Source: Bacilli bacterium | GTDB taxonomy: Bacteria; Bacillota_I; Bacilli_A; RFN20; CAG-826 | Length of the DNA: 64,000 bases | Direction of reading: 5' to 3' | Assembly (NCBI GenBank): GCA_035326105.1 | Contig: DAOKYO010000001.1 | Location: 806,001 to 870,000, forward strand | Shown: positions 15,439 through 23,949 of the stretch, one piece after another | Numbering within the stretch: the stretch's first letter is position 1 | How the letters are laid out: every line of letters begins with the position of its first letter | Program-made: the position numbers and the translations under genes | The notes under the pieces: model-generated | What the model was told of the DNA's origin: nothing | The model's input: the letters and a program-made list of their open reading frames with translations, nothing else | Databases searched by the model: none

Positions 15439-17736
15439 ATGACGGAAAAAAGTGGGATTCCCGCAGGGAATGAAAATAAAGAAAAAATGCAAAGCAAGCG
15501 GAAAACATTAATAAGTGTTGCCATGCTTTTGTTGTCGCTTTTTCTAATTGCATTTGTTATATATCGCACGCTAAAAAAAGATATGCCGGAGAGTTTTGCC
15601 GACTTTTTTTCGGCGCTTCCAAGTTTCTTTCCTCAATGGCCATGGCTGGTGGGAGCATTCTTATGTTTGGTTATTTATGTCATCGCCAACGCTGTTAAAT
15701 TTTCGGTACTGACGCATAGTAAAAATGGCCGTTGGTATTTCAAGGCCTCGCTTAATGCCCATATTGTCGGGCGCTACTATGATCTAATATCCCCATATTC
15801 AACGGCGGGCGAACCATATCAAGTGTATCGACTTCAAAAGTGTCATTTAAGTGTCGGGCAGGCCACTTCGGTGGCGGTGGTTAATTTTTTCACGTCACGG
15901 GTAGCTTTTTTTATTCTCGCTATTTGGGCTTTTTTAATGGTGCCACAGTTAGAAATAAATCTTTTTCTACGGATAGTGGCTTATTTAGGGGTTTTCAGTT
16001 CAACTATTTTTCCCTGTACGGTGATGACGTTATCATTTTTTCCGCGAGTTACAAATGTGATTATGCGACTTGTTTTTCGCATAATTGATTGGCTTCATCT
16101 AAAGAAAGCGACCGAAATTAAAAGCAAATTGATTCAAACGATTCGTAATTACCAAATGGCAATCGCAGAATTTAAGGACAATAAGCTTTTGCTCTTGTTG
16201 ATGCTTCTTATCTCCTTGGTGGGTCAATTTGCATATAATATTATTCCGTTTTTTGTTATCAAAGCGGTGCCGAGTTCAATTTTAGACACCGCGAATCTAA
16301 ATATCATAACGGTGTTTGCGATGTGCATGTATGCGGTCAACTTCGCTAATGTAATGCCAACGCCAGGCGGTAGTGGGGGAGCGGAGTACTCCTTTGCCAG
16401 CATCTTTGCCACGTTTATTTCGGGGACCTATCTTACTTGGGCAATGTTTATATGGAGATTCTTGGTTTTCTACATCTATATATTTGCCGGTTTCCTAATA
16501 ACGGTGGTTACCAGCCGAATCTTTCACCGCCGCCGTCCCTACCGACCGGAACCGAATCTTCCTATCCGCACCTATCAATTTATCGACAACTATTATCCGA
16601 TAGTCGATGGCGTCATTAAAGTGGTGGACAATTACGCGCTTACCTTGAATAGACAGGGTCATCCTACTTCGGTTGTTGCCCCCTTTTATCAAGCGGCGAA
16701 TGATAGTATTTTTTCCTATCCGATTATTCGTCTTCCCTCTTATAAGCTTTCATTTTCGGAATATGAGGTTGCCAAAAGAATTCCTGATCGGCAGCTTTTA
16801 AAACTTGTTAAGTGTCAGCGTCCGGCGGTCATTCATGCCCATTCACCCTTTATCGTCGGTCATTTGGGCTTGAGAATTGCCATTAAAAAACAAATTCCGA
16901 TCATCGCCACTTTTCATAGCAAGTTTTACGACGATTTTTATGAGGCCACTCATTCAAAGGCAATGAGTAAAATCGGAATTCGTTATGTGGTCAATTTTTT
17001 TAATGCGGTTGATGAAGTTTGGACAGTTAGTTTCTATGCGGCGGGAGTATTGAGAGGATATGGGTATCATGGGCCGATTCGCGTTATTCCCAACGGGACC
17101 GATTTCTTTAAAAGGGAGATTACTTTAGAGGAAAAGGAATCAATTCGTCAAAAATATCATATTGAAAAGAAAAATAAAAATCTTCTTTTCGTTGGTCATC
17201 TGATTTGGCAGAAGAATTTAAAACTGGTGCTTGATACTTTCGCTCGCTTAAGGAGAGCAGACATTGCATATGCTTTAACGATAGTGGGCGAAGGGGGAAA
17301 TGAAAAGGAAGTTAAGGACTACGCTCGGCGAATTGGAATTTATGATGACGTAAATTGGTTAGGAGCAATCAAAGAGCGCGAGGAACTGCAAGGGATATAT
17401 TCGGTTACTGATCTGTTCTTTTTCCCCAGTATGTATGAAACTTTTTCGATTGTTTTACGGGAAGCGTCAGTGATGGGCATTCCTTCTCTTGTAAGTTTTG
17501 GCGGTGGCTGTGCCGAGCCGATAACCGACGGAGTAAATGGCTACTTGGCAGTTCCGACCGTCAGCGATATGTTCAACCGTATTCAAGGCATCTTTACTAA
17601 TCCGCAGGATATGGTTGGAGTCGGAAAGAAAGCCCAGAATACGATTCCCCTTGGATGGGATAATATCGTTCAAGAAGTCAAAGTGAACTATGAAAGAATA
17701 ATAGAGGACTACTATGAAAAACTCGCCAAAAAATAG
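15439..17736 (+). CDS. Fusion of flippase-like (UPF0104/LPG-synthase TM) domain and GT4 glycosyltransferase
   Basis: A 765-residue two-part protein. Residues about 22-360 hold 8 or so transmembrane helices of the lysylphosphatidylglycerol-synthase-TM type, including AEPYQVYRLQ-like and TPGGSGGAEYSFA motifs. Residues about 375-765 are a cytoplasmic GT4 glycosyltransferase with HAHSPFIVGHLG, the VIPNGTDFF segment and the ExxxxxxxE donor-binding motif in ETFSIVLREA. It overlaps the downstream acyltransferase gene by 23 bp. I infer synthesis and perhaps movement of a membrane glycolipid. SD GGAG precedes the ATG. Confidence 0.8.
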   Translation: MTEKSGIPAGNENKEKMQSKRKTLISVAMLLLSLFLIAFVIYRTLKKDMPESFADFFSALPSFFPQWPWLVGAFLCLVIYVIANAVKFSVLTHSKNGRWYFKASLNAHIVGRYYDLISPYSTAGEPYQVYRLQKCHLSVGQATSVAVVNFFTSRVAFFILAIWAFLMVPQLEINLFLRIVAYLGVFSSTIFPCTVMTLSFFPRVTNVIMRLVFRIIDWLHLKKATEIKSKLIQTIRNYQMAIAEFKDNKLLLLLMLLISLVGQFAYNIIPFFVIKAVPSSILDTANLNIITVFAMCMYAVNFANVMPTPGGSGGAEYSFASIFATFISGTYLTWAMFIWRFLVFYIYIFAGFLITVVTSRIFHRRRPYRPEPNLPIRTYQFIDNYYPIVDGVIKVVDNYALTLNRQGHPTSVVAPFYQAANDSIFSYPIIRLPSYKLSFSEYEVAKRIPDRQLLKLVKCQRPAVIHAHSPFIVGHLGLRIAIKKQIPIIATFHSKFYDDFYEATHSKAMSKIGIRYVVNFFNAVDEVWTVSFYAAGVLRGYGYHGPIRVIPNGTDFFKREITLEEKESIRQKYHIEKKNKNLLFVGHLIWQKNLKLVLDTFARLRRADIAYALTIVGEGGNEKEVKDYARRIGIYDDVNWLGAIKEREELQGIYSVTDLFFFPSMYETFSIVLREASVMGIPSLVSFGGGCAEPITDGVNGYLAVPTVSDMFNRIQGIFTNPQDMVGVGKKAQNTIPLGWDNIVQEVKVNYERIIEDYYEKLAKK

Positions 17737-18976
17737 AAAAAAACACCACTGGGACTGGTTACATGCGATCGTCAGCGGTTTTTTCTATTACACGCTAAAA
17801 CCATTTTTCAATCTCGGTTTTAAACTTTTTCATAACCTTCACTACAATTATAATGGTTATAAACTACCTAAAGGTCCGCTTCTTTTTGTCTCTAATCACC
17901 ATAGCAACTATGATGGGATGTATATGGACACGATGTTTTATTCCCGCATCATCCATTTCGTGGTCAATGAGGAGATGTTTTATAATCGCCTGACGAGTTT
18001 TTTTAGCGGATGGATTTTGGGCGAGATAAAAAGAGGAATGAGCCCGACGGATGTGAGTTACATCCGCGAATTGAAACGTCTTGTGAAAAAAGGCCGCTCC
18101 ATCGGCTTATACGCGGAGGGAGACATTTCGATGTTTGGCGATACCTTGCCGGTTGATAAGTCATTGGCCAAATTAGCTAAAATGTTGGATATACCGGTGG
18201 TTGTGATGCGAATAACGGGAGCGCATCTACGGGCCCCGCGCGTAGCTAATAAAGCCCGTAGATCTAAAATTACTTACACAATAACAGATATTATTCCGCA
18301 AAACGAAGTTCGAAATATGCAATTAAATACACTGTACAGCCGTATTGTTGCGGGCTATTCTCATCATGAAAATGCCTGGCAACATGAAAATATGGTGAAG
18401 CTCGGTCACGCTCGTCATCGGCGAGCCGAGTGGCTAGAATTGGGACTATTCCGTTGTCCCAATTGCGGTCAATACCAATCGCTTCATTGCGATGATAATG
18501 ATCTTTATTGTGATAGTTGCACCTTTCACACCCATGTTAATCAGTATTCGTTTTTTGACTATGACGATACTCAAATGGGCATGCCCTATCCAAAATTTTC
18601 CGATACCAGCGCCTGGAATGATTGGCAACTAGAAGAGTTATATAGGGACTTAAGTGTAATTAGCGACCCTGATCAATTGATTTTCTCGCATGATAAAATT
18701 CGTTTTCATACGACCAAAGTCGGAACTTTTTTCCGCCATAAATATACGCTCGGAACTATTAATTTATTTTGCAACCGAGTTGAACTGCTTAATTCCAAGG
18801 GCAGATTGATTCACACGATACCATTTGATGAGGAAATCATTCGTTGCCTTGTCCAATACAAGGATGTTTATGAGATCGATCGCGGCGATATCCGCTATCG
18901 AGTCTGGGCGCACAAGCGAGTTTTTTCCGGACACCTGTTTGTTTCAGCAACAAATTATTTACGAAGTAAAAAATAG
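17714..18976 (+). CDS. 1-acyl-glycerol-phosphate acyltransferase-like protein with zinc ribbon
   Basis: A 420-residue protein. The PlsC-type acyltransferase domain (residues ~40-235) has the catalytic HxxxxD in NHHSNYDG near residue 62 and the acyl-acceptor motif YAEGD near residue 136. A four-Cys zinc ribbon (CPNCGQYQ with YCDSC) follows at about residues 253-275, then a C-terminal domain of about 140 residues that I do not recognise. Such acyltransferases make phosphatidic acid or acylate glycolipids. The overlap with the GT4 fusion gene suggests joint action on the same membrane lipid. Confidence 0.78.
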   Translation: MKNSPKNRKKHHWDWLHAIVSGFFYYTLKPFFNLGFKLFHNLHYNYNGYKLPKGPLLFVSNHHSNYDGMYMDTMFYSRIIHFVVNEEMFYNRLTSFFSGWILGEIKRGMSPTDVSYIRELKRLVKKGRSIGLYAEGDISMFGDTLPVDKSLAKLAKMLDIPVVVMRITGAHLRAPRVANKARRSKITYTITDIIPQNEVRNMQLNTLYSRIVAGYSHHENAWQHENMVKLGHARHRRAEWLELGLFRCPNCGQYQSLHCDDNDLYCDSCTFHTHVNQYSFFDYDDTQMGMPYPKFSDTSAWNDWQLEELYRDLSVISDPDQLIFSHDKIRFHTTKVGTFFRHKYTLGTINLFCNRVELLNSKGRLIHTIPFDEEIIRCLVQYKDVYEIDRGDIRYRVWAHKRVFSGHLFVSATNYLRSKK

Positions 18977-19006
18977 AGTATAATAACTACGATAGGAGTT
19001 AAAATT

Positions 19007-19582
19007 ATGGGAAAAGTTTTAGTAGAAACGTCAGCTCGGCATATCCACGTTACTCAAGCTGATTTAGAAACCTTATGTGGAAAAGGATATCAATTAGAAG
19101 TCAGGGCCCCCTTAAGTCAACCGGGACAATATGTTTCGACTACGCGTCTAGATATCGTCGGTCCGAAGAATACCCTGGCTCGCGTATCCATTTTGGGACC
19201 AGTGCGGAAAGCAACCCAAGTTGAAGTTAGCGCTACTGATGCCCGGACATTAGGCATCAGTGCTCCGATTAGAGAATCAGGCGATGTCGCCGGTTCGTCT
19301 CCTGTTCGGCTTGTTGGCCCAGCTGGAAGTATTGACTTAAGCGAAGGGGCAATCGTGGCAAAACGCCATATTCATATGACTCCCGCCGATGCGGAAGCGT
19401 TTGCGGTTAAGAATGGCGATATTGTTGGCGTGCGTGTTAAAACTGCCGAACGCTCATTAATTTTTGAGGATGTCGTTATTCGCGTTCGCTCGGATTTTTC
19501 GCTGGCGATGCATATTGATACCGATGAAAGCAATGCTGCTGGTATCAGCGGCGAGACCTTTGGCGAAGTTATCAAACTTTAA
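19007..19582 (+). CDS. pduL: Phosphate propanoyltransferase (PduL-type phosphotransacylase)
   Basis: A 191-residue PduL. It swaps CoA and phosphate on propanoyl or acetyl groups and can replace Pta in acetate fermentation. The duplicated zinc-binding motifs SARHIHVTQ (residue ~9) and KRHIHMTPADAEAF (residue ~120) are clear, with the conserved GQYVSTTRLDIVGPK between them. No microcompartment shell genes are nearby and there is no targeting extension at the N-terminus, so a housekeeping phosphotransacetylase role is likely. SD AGGAG precedes the ATG. Own terminator. Confidence 0.93.
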   Translation: MGKVLVETSARHIHVTQADLETLCGKGYQLEVRAPLSQPGQYVSTTRLDIVGPKNTLARVSILGPVRKATQVEVSATDARTLGISAPIRESGDVAGSSPVRLVGPAGSIDLSEGAIVAKRHIHMTPADAEAFAVKNGDIVGVRVKTAERSLIFEDVVIRVRSDFSLAMHIDTDESNAAGISGETFGEVIKL

Positions 19583-19607
19583 CTTTTATAGTGATGTTTA
19601 GTAGATG

Positions 19608-19635
19608 AGAACCGCCTTCTTGACGGTTCTTTTTC
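19608..19635 (+). terminator. pduL terminator
   Basis: AGAACCG pairs with CGGTTCT around a 9-base loop and is followed by TTTTTCTTT. Confidence 0.85.
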
Positions 19636-19642
19636 TTTGTAA

Positions 19643-19671
19643 TTGACTAAAAATATCAAATGGTAGATAAT
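19643..19671 (+). promoter_or_regulatory. metK leader promoter
   Basis: TTGACT, a 17-bp spacer and GATAAT. The start would fall near 19678, giving a leader of about 190 bases that contains the S-box and its terminator. Confidence 0.65.
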
Positions 19672-19689
19672 AACAACCGGCAAGTAAAA

Positions 19690-19812
19690 TACTCGCTTAT
19701 CAAGAACCGCGTCATAGAGGACGAACTAACGCGGTAGCAACTATTATCGGTTTGAATGCGGATAATTAAGTGCTCTTCCTCAGCAGGGCCCACCCTGAGC
19801 GATAAGTGACGG
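19690..19812 (+). promoter_or_regulatory. SAM-I (S-box) riboswitch
   Basis: The layout matches an S-box leader: P1 CGCTTATC (19694-19701) with GATAAGTG (19801-19808); the invariant CTTATCAAGA at the P1/P2 border; P2 ACCGCG (19706-19711) with CGCGGT (19730-19735); AGCAAC after P2; P3 ATTATC/GATAAT; the J3/4 stretch AAGTGCTCTTCC; and P4 around CAGGG/CCCTG. GAGGA (19716-19720) can pair with TCCTC (19777-19781) as the expected pseudoknot. The P2 inner arm is short. SAM binding should favour the terminator that follows, shutting off metK. Confidence 0.85.
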
Positions 19813-19825
19813 TTAGTTTATTATT

Positions 19826-19852
19826 AACTTTCCGCTGTGGGAAAGTTTTTTC
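19826..19852 (+). terminator. Attenuator terminator of the S-box
   Basis: AACTTTCC pairs with GGAAAGTT around a 6-base loop and is followed by TTTTTCTTTA, 17 bp before the metK start. It is the expression platform of the riboswitch. Confidence 0.85.
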
Positions 19853-19869
19853 TTTATTTGGAGGTAAAT

Positions 19870-21051
19870 ATGCGCGAAGAAAAAATACTGTTTACATCAG
19901 AGTCAGTCAGTGAAGGGCATCCCGACAAATTATGCGATCAGATAAGCGATGCCATCCTTGATGCCTGTTTAAAGCAAGATGCCAATTCGCGGGTGGCATG
20001 CGAAACCTTTGCCACGCGCGAGTATATTTTGATTTCGGGAGAAATAACTACCTTGGCTAAGGTGGATTACGAAGCTATCGCTCGTAAAGTGTTAAAAAGA
20101 ATCGGCTACAATAACCCAGAAGATGGAATCGGCGCTGATAGTTGCCGCATTGATATCCGCATCGATAACCAATCACCGGACATTTCTGTCGGCATTGATC
20201 ACGGAAATGAGCTTAATCAGGGCGCAGGCGATCAAGGCATTATGTTTGGTTATGCGACGGATGAAAGCGAAGGGTACATGCCTTTGGCTATTTCCATATC
20301 CCACAAATTGGTGCGAATTGCTTCCACTCTGCGCAAAAGTGGCGAATTTATCGGAGCCCGACCGGACATGAAAAGTCAGGTGACTATCGATTATTCGGGC
20401 AGTCAACCGCGAATCGATACCTGTTTAATGTCAGTTCAACATGCTCCCGGTATTGATGAAGAAAAGTTTCGGCGCTTTATTCATGAAAAAATTATGATAC
20501 CGGTCGCGGAAAGCTTCCACTTGAATACCGATTTTCGCTTTTTAATTAATCCGACCGGACGCTTTGTCATCGGCGGTCCTCGGGGCGATACGGGATTAAC
20601 CGGTCGAAAAATAATTGTCGATACTTATGGTGGAACGGCTCGTCATGGCGGCGGGGCATTTTCCGGTAAAGACCCATCAAAAGTTGATCGCAGCGGTGCT
20701 TATATGGCTCGCTACATCGCCAAAAATCTCGTGGCGGCAGGAATTGCCAAACGGATGGAAGTTCAATTAAGCTATGCGATCGGCGTTGCTGAACCGGTCA
20801 GTATCGGCATTGCCACCTATGGAACATCAAAATATGATGATCGCGTAATTCTTTCCATTATCGACAAGTTTTTTGATTGCCGACCGGGTGCTATTACTAA
20901 AATGTTTGATTTAAAACATCCCCGAGGCTTTGCCTATGAGTCCTTGGCGGCCTACGGTCATTTCGGTCGCCCCGATCTTGAACTGCCATGGGAAAAACTC
21001 GATAAAGTCGAACTTATCGAGGCGGAAATAGCCGCGTATTCGCAAAAATAA
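19870..21051 (+). CDS. metK: S-adenosylmethionine synthase
   Basis: A 393-residue methionine adenosyltransferase, making SAM from methionine and ATP. Signatures include FTSESVSEGHPDKLCDQISD at the N-terminus, GAGDQGIMFGYA (~residue 115), the GGPRGDTGLTGRKIIVDTYG ATP-binding stretch (~237) and GGGAFSGKDPSKVDRS (~260). The start is the ATG at 19870 with a perfect GGAGGT site; an upstream in-frame start would lie inside the terminator hairpin and is not credible. Expression is controlled by the S-box in front, giving feedback by its own product. Confidence 0.97.
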   Translation: MREEKILFTSESVSEGHPDKLCDQISDAILDACLKQDANSRVACETFATREYILISGEITTLAKVDYEAIARKVLKRIGYNNPEDGIGADSCRIDIRIDNQSPDISVGIDHGNELNQGAGDQGIMFGYATDESEGYMPLAISISHKLVRIASTLRKSGEFIGARPDMKSQVTIDYSGSQPRIDTCLMSVQHAPGIDEEKFRRFIHEKIMIPVAESFHLNTDFRFLINPTGRFVIGGPRGDTGLTGRKIIVDTYGGTARHGGGAFSGKDPSKVDRSGAYMARYIAKNLVAAGIAKRMEVQLSYAIGVAEPVSIGIATYGTSKYDDRVILSIIDKFFDCRPGAITKMFDLKHPRGFAYESLAAYGHFGRPDLELPWEKLDKVELIEAEIAAYSQK

Positions 21052-21182
21052 AAAAAAGCGTTTAGGCGCTCATATTTTCATTCTAGCATAATCAAAAAAA
21101 AGTTAAATACTATCAATTAAATAAAAAAAATGCAACAATATAAATGTAGTTTTGCTCAATATTTTGGAAAGGAGTGTTTTTT

Positions 21183-21731
21183 ATGAAGTACCAAATTGTT
21201 GGCAAGAACGTTGAAGTGACGCAGGCGATTCACGATGCGATTGTTAAGAAACTTTCGCGGATGGACAAGTATTTCGTTATTACAGACGATGTGACGTGTA
21301 GAGCGGTGGTGAGAACCTACCGGACAGGGGCTAAAGTCGAGATTACCATTTTTACCCACATGATGGATTTCCGAGCCGAGGTTACTAACGAGGATCTGTA
21401 TGCGGGTGTTGATTTAGCGGTCGATAAACTTGAAGGTCAGATGCGGAAGTTGAAGACTCGTCTTGACCGGAGCAATAAGCCGAGTTTAAGCGAATCAATT
21501 GCCTTGGAAAATATCGAAGAGGATCTAAGTGAAGCTAAGCAAGATGAAGTCGTAAGAACAAAGGAAATCTTCCTTGAGCCAATGGACTTGGAGGAAGCAA
21601 TTACAAGAATGGAAGCACTGGGACATGACTTCTTTATGTATCTAGATGCCGAAGATAATCGCATTAGTCTTCTTTACCACCGGAATGATGGCGGATATGG
21701 AATTATCCAAGCGGAAAACGCAGTTAAATAA
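21183..21731 (+). CDS. hpf: Ribosome hibernation promoting factor, long form
   Basis: A 182-residue long-type HPF, which dimerises 70S ribosomes into inactive 100S particles in stationary phase. Residues 1-100 form the S30AE/YfiA domain (KYQIVGKNVEVTQAIHDAI, KLSRMDKYF); residues 125-180 form the C-terminal dimerisation domain (FLEPMDLEEAITRMEALGHDFF, cut here to its core). The ATG at 21183 has AAAGGAG seven bases upstream; an in-frame GTG at 21174 overlaps that site and is rejected. Followed by a strong terminator. Confidence 0.95.
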   Translation: MKYQIVGKNVEVTQAIHDAIVKKLSRMDKYFVITDDVTCRAVVRTYRTGAKVEITIFTHMMDFRAEVTNEDLYAGVDLAVDKLEGQMRKLKTRLDRSNKPSLSESIALENIEEDLSEAKQDEVVRTKEIFLEPMDLEEAITRMEALGHDFFMYLDAEDNRISLLYHRNDGGYGIIQAENAVK

Positions 21732-21761
21732 CCATTATCGCTAATTATATTTTGTAAAATT

Positions 21762-21785
21762 AAGGGACTTCGGTCCCTTTTTTAA
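21762..21785 (+). terminator. hpf terminator
   Basis: AAGGGAC-TTCG-GTCCCTT, a UUCG-type tetraloop hairpin followed by TTTTTT. Confidence 0.92.
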
Positions 21786-21837
21786 TGGCTAAAAAAGCAA
21801 CACTAATGTATACTTATTTAAATAGAGGAGTTTGGCC

Positions 21838-22683
21838 ATGATTAGAGTTATCGCTACCGATTTAGACGGAACATTGTTCTATCCTCGCCGTCGCCGAAAG
21901 ATGATCCCCCGAAAAAATGTCGATCTAATTAAATCATTTATTAGTGAGGGTGGAAGAATTGTCTTAGTCAGCGGTCGTTCCTTTCATTACGCGGAAAAGG
22001 TTTTTGAAGTCATTGGTCAAAAAGTAGATTTTATCGGTTGTAACTCGGCGGTGATGTATGTCAATAATCAAATAGTTGATGAAGTTTTTTTACCTAATAA
22101 TTTTCCGGATATTTTTCATGAAATTCAGACAAAATATCATCTGCGAGGCTATATGCTAATGTCAAAGAATGTTCCATTAGCCTTAGAGACGGCGGCACTT
22201 TCGGGACCGCTACGCTTGTTCTATAACATTTATTATCGCTTGCAGGGAATATATCGCGAAAATTACGCTTTTGACCAAAAAGTCTGGAATCGAGAACTGC
22301 ACAGCGGGCAGATTTATAAGTTCATGCTTTATTTTGGTCTTACTGGCAAGGGGAAAAAACGCGCGATGGAAGCCAATAAGTATATTCGCGCCACCTATCC
22401 GATGATTGAATCTAGTTGGTCTAATGGATTTATCGAGATTACCGGAAAAAACATTTCTAAAGCGGAGGGATTAAAAAAATATTGTAGATACCTAAATATT
22501 GCGCAAGATGATATAATTGTAGTAGGCGATTCGGGTAATGATATTTCTATGTTTAATACCTTTTACGAAAACAGTTACTGCATGGAGCATGCATCGGAAA
22601 AGGTTAAGAAATATGCTAAGCACACGCTGAAACAATTTTCCGACTTATCGACCATAGTTTTAAAAAACAGGAGCAAAGACTAA
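21838..22683 (+). CDS. Cof-type HAD phosphatase
   Basis: A 281-residue HAD hydrolase of the Cof/YidA (IIB cap) type. Motif I IATDLDGTLF at residues 6-15, motif II VLVSGRS (~43), the Lys of motif III near KAEGL, and motif IV VVGDSGNDISMF (~222). Family members dephosphorylate sugar phosphates, FMN or other small phosphates; the substrate here is unknown. The ATG at 21838 follows GAGGAG; the in-frame TTG at 21832 is too near that site. The next gene starts 4 bp after its stop, so the two are co-transcribed. Confidence 0.88.
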   Translation: MIRVIATDLDGTLFYPRRRRKMIPRKNVDLIKSFISEGGRIVLVSGRSFHYAEKVFEVIGQKVDFIGCNSAVMYVNNQIVDEVFLPNNFPDIFHEIQTKYHLRGYMLMSKNVPLALETAALSGPLRLFYNIYYRLQGIYRENYAFDQKVWNRELHSGQIYKFMLYFGLTGKGKKRAMEANKYIRATYPMIESSWSNGFIEITGKNISKAEGLKKYCRYLNIAQDDIIVVGDSGNDISMFNTFYENSYCMEHASEKVKKYAKHTLKQFSDLSTIVLKNRSKD

Positions 22684-22686
22684 TTT

Positions 22687-23556
22687 ATGAATAATGTCAA
22701 TTCTTACATTCTTGGAATCTATCAAGTCGCACTTATTGTTCGCGACAGTCTCGAGTACACCGTACGTAATCGGGCGCATGAGGTTAAGGCTTACGAAGAG
22801 AGAAAAAAAGGTCTCGATATTCTTTTAGCCGAAGGCGCGCCACTTCCCCAATTTGTGAAAGCAAACGGGGAAAAATCAGGAAAGGTTCTCGAAAATTTAC
22901 GCAATTTTCAAGAGAGTATCTATTCGGATAAATCGACGATTGTTAAAGTTGCAGCTGAAGGTATTCGCGTCGATGACAACCAACACTTGACCGTTTATGA
23001 GCAAATTGTTGGTATTTATCAGACTTTGATTGATATACTTCAGGGATACATTGGCTATACCAAAAAAGAAAATCTCTACGATGAGCGAGTGGATAAACTA
23101 GTTTATTTAGATGAGAAGTTCTTCCGTATTTATTCAATTTTGAATATTGTCGGTGATATTGTTATTAGCTTTAATGAATTCAACAAGTTGATGAACGAAC
23201 AGAAGGGTAAGCCTTCTCCACTAAGCAACTTTGTGGTTGAAGATATGCGGAAGTTATATGGCTTGGTGCTCTTTGAAAAGAAGCACAATCGGATTGTTGA
23301 GGCGGATTTTAACGCCGCATTTGACCAATGTATGGCCTTGGTTGAATCAATGGAGGGAAAACGGGCTCTACCCGATGGGAAAAAATTCCCTGATTTATTT
23401 AAGGAAACAAATCAGGCTGTTGTTGCGTTGCTGGGGCCGGCTGAAACTGCCTGGCGGGATCAATTTCGGATATTGATGTCCGAGGCATTAAGCGCCGCTT
23501 CTAAAGCAACAAAAACCCCGGATAATTCCGGTGGAAATGACGGTAGCTTAGCTTAG
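22687..23556 (+). CDS. Unknown helical protein
   Basis: A 289-residue soluble protein that I do not recognise. It has no signal peptide or membrane segment, is predicted mostly helical by its heptad-like Leu/Ile/Val spacing, and ends in a Ser/Thr/Gly/Asn-rich tail (about the last 25 residues). It lies 4 bp after a Cof phosphatase and 30 bp before an XRE-type regulator, with SD AGGAG inside the end of the phosphatase gene. The arrangement suggests a three-gene operon, but no function follows from it. Confidence 0.6.
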   Translation: MNNVNSYILGIYQVALIVRDSLEYTVRNRAHEVKAYEERKKGLDILLAEGAPLPQFVKANGEKSGKVLENLRNFQESIYSDKSTIVKVAAEGIRVDDNQHLTVYEQIVGIYQTLIDILQGYIGYTKKENLYDERVDKLVYLDEKFFRIYSILNIVGDIVISFNEFNKLMNEQKGKPSPLSNFVVEDMRKLYGLVLFEKKHNRIVEADFNAAFDQCMALVESMEGKRALPDGKKFPDLFKETNQAVVALLGPAETAWRDQFRILMSEALSAASKATKTPDNSGGNDGSLA

Positions 23557-23586
23557 TACTTTATTATTCAAAGGAGTGTGATCGTA

Positions 23587-23802
23587 ATGAAGAAGGCGTT
23601 TTTAAACCGACTTCGTGGCGTTCGTAAATCACGGCATATCACTTTGGGTGAACTTGCGAAGAGTCTTAATATTTCTAAGGCCTACTTATCGATGATTGAA
23701 AACGGACGGCGGAGTCTTGACTATGTTATGGCGGTAAAAATTGCAAAGTTTTTTGGCCTACTGCCGGATCAACTGTTCTATGTTGATTTTGCGCTTAATT
23801 AA
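23587..23802 (+). CDS. Small XRE-family HTH regulator
   Basis: A 71-residue protein that is a single Cro/CI-type helix-turn-helix: LRGVRKSRHITLGELAKSL, then NISKAYLSMIENGRRS as the recognition helix region, then a last helix. No effector domain is attached. The ATG at 23587 has AAAGGAG at workable spacing; the in-frame GTG at 23578 overlaps the SD. Third gene of the run starting at 21838; it may autoregulate that run, which is inference. Confidence 0.85.
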   Translation: MKKAFLNRLRGVRKSRHITLGELAKSLNISKAYLSMIENGRRSLDYVMAVKIAKFFGLLPDQLFYVDFALN

Positions 23803-23820
23803 ACACAAGACATTTATGAA

Positions 23821-23850
23821 AAAATCCGGTTTTTCCGGATTTTTTTTTTT
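23821..23850 (+). terminator. Terminator
   Basis: AAATCCGG and CCGGATTT pair around five T, followed by more T. It closes the phosphatase/unknown/XRE run. Confidence 0.9.
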
Positions 23851-23895
23851 ATCAAAAGAATTATTTACGCTATGTTAATTTTTTGCGCAATTCAA

Positions 23896-23924
23896 TTGTT
23901 CTGTTTCAGCAACGTTCTTATACT
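23896..23924 (+). promoter_or_regulatory. degV promoter
   Basis: TTGTTC, a 17-bp spacer and TATACT, ending 25 bp before the degV start. Confidence 0.6.
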
Positions 23925-23949
23925 TAAGACGTAGTTATGGAGGTATCTT

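Noticed and set aside
19837..19869. Longer metK start
   Set aside because: It would lie inside the attenuator hairpin and lacks an SD, while the ATG at 19870 has GGAGGT.
21057..21072. Short hairpin after metK (AGCG/CGCT) as terminator
   Set aside because: Only four base pairs and a weak T run.
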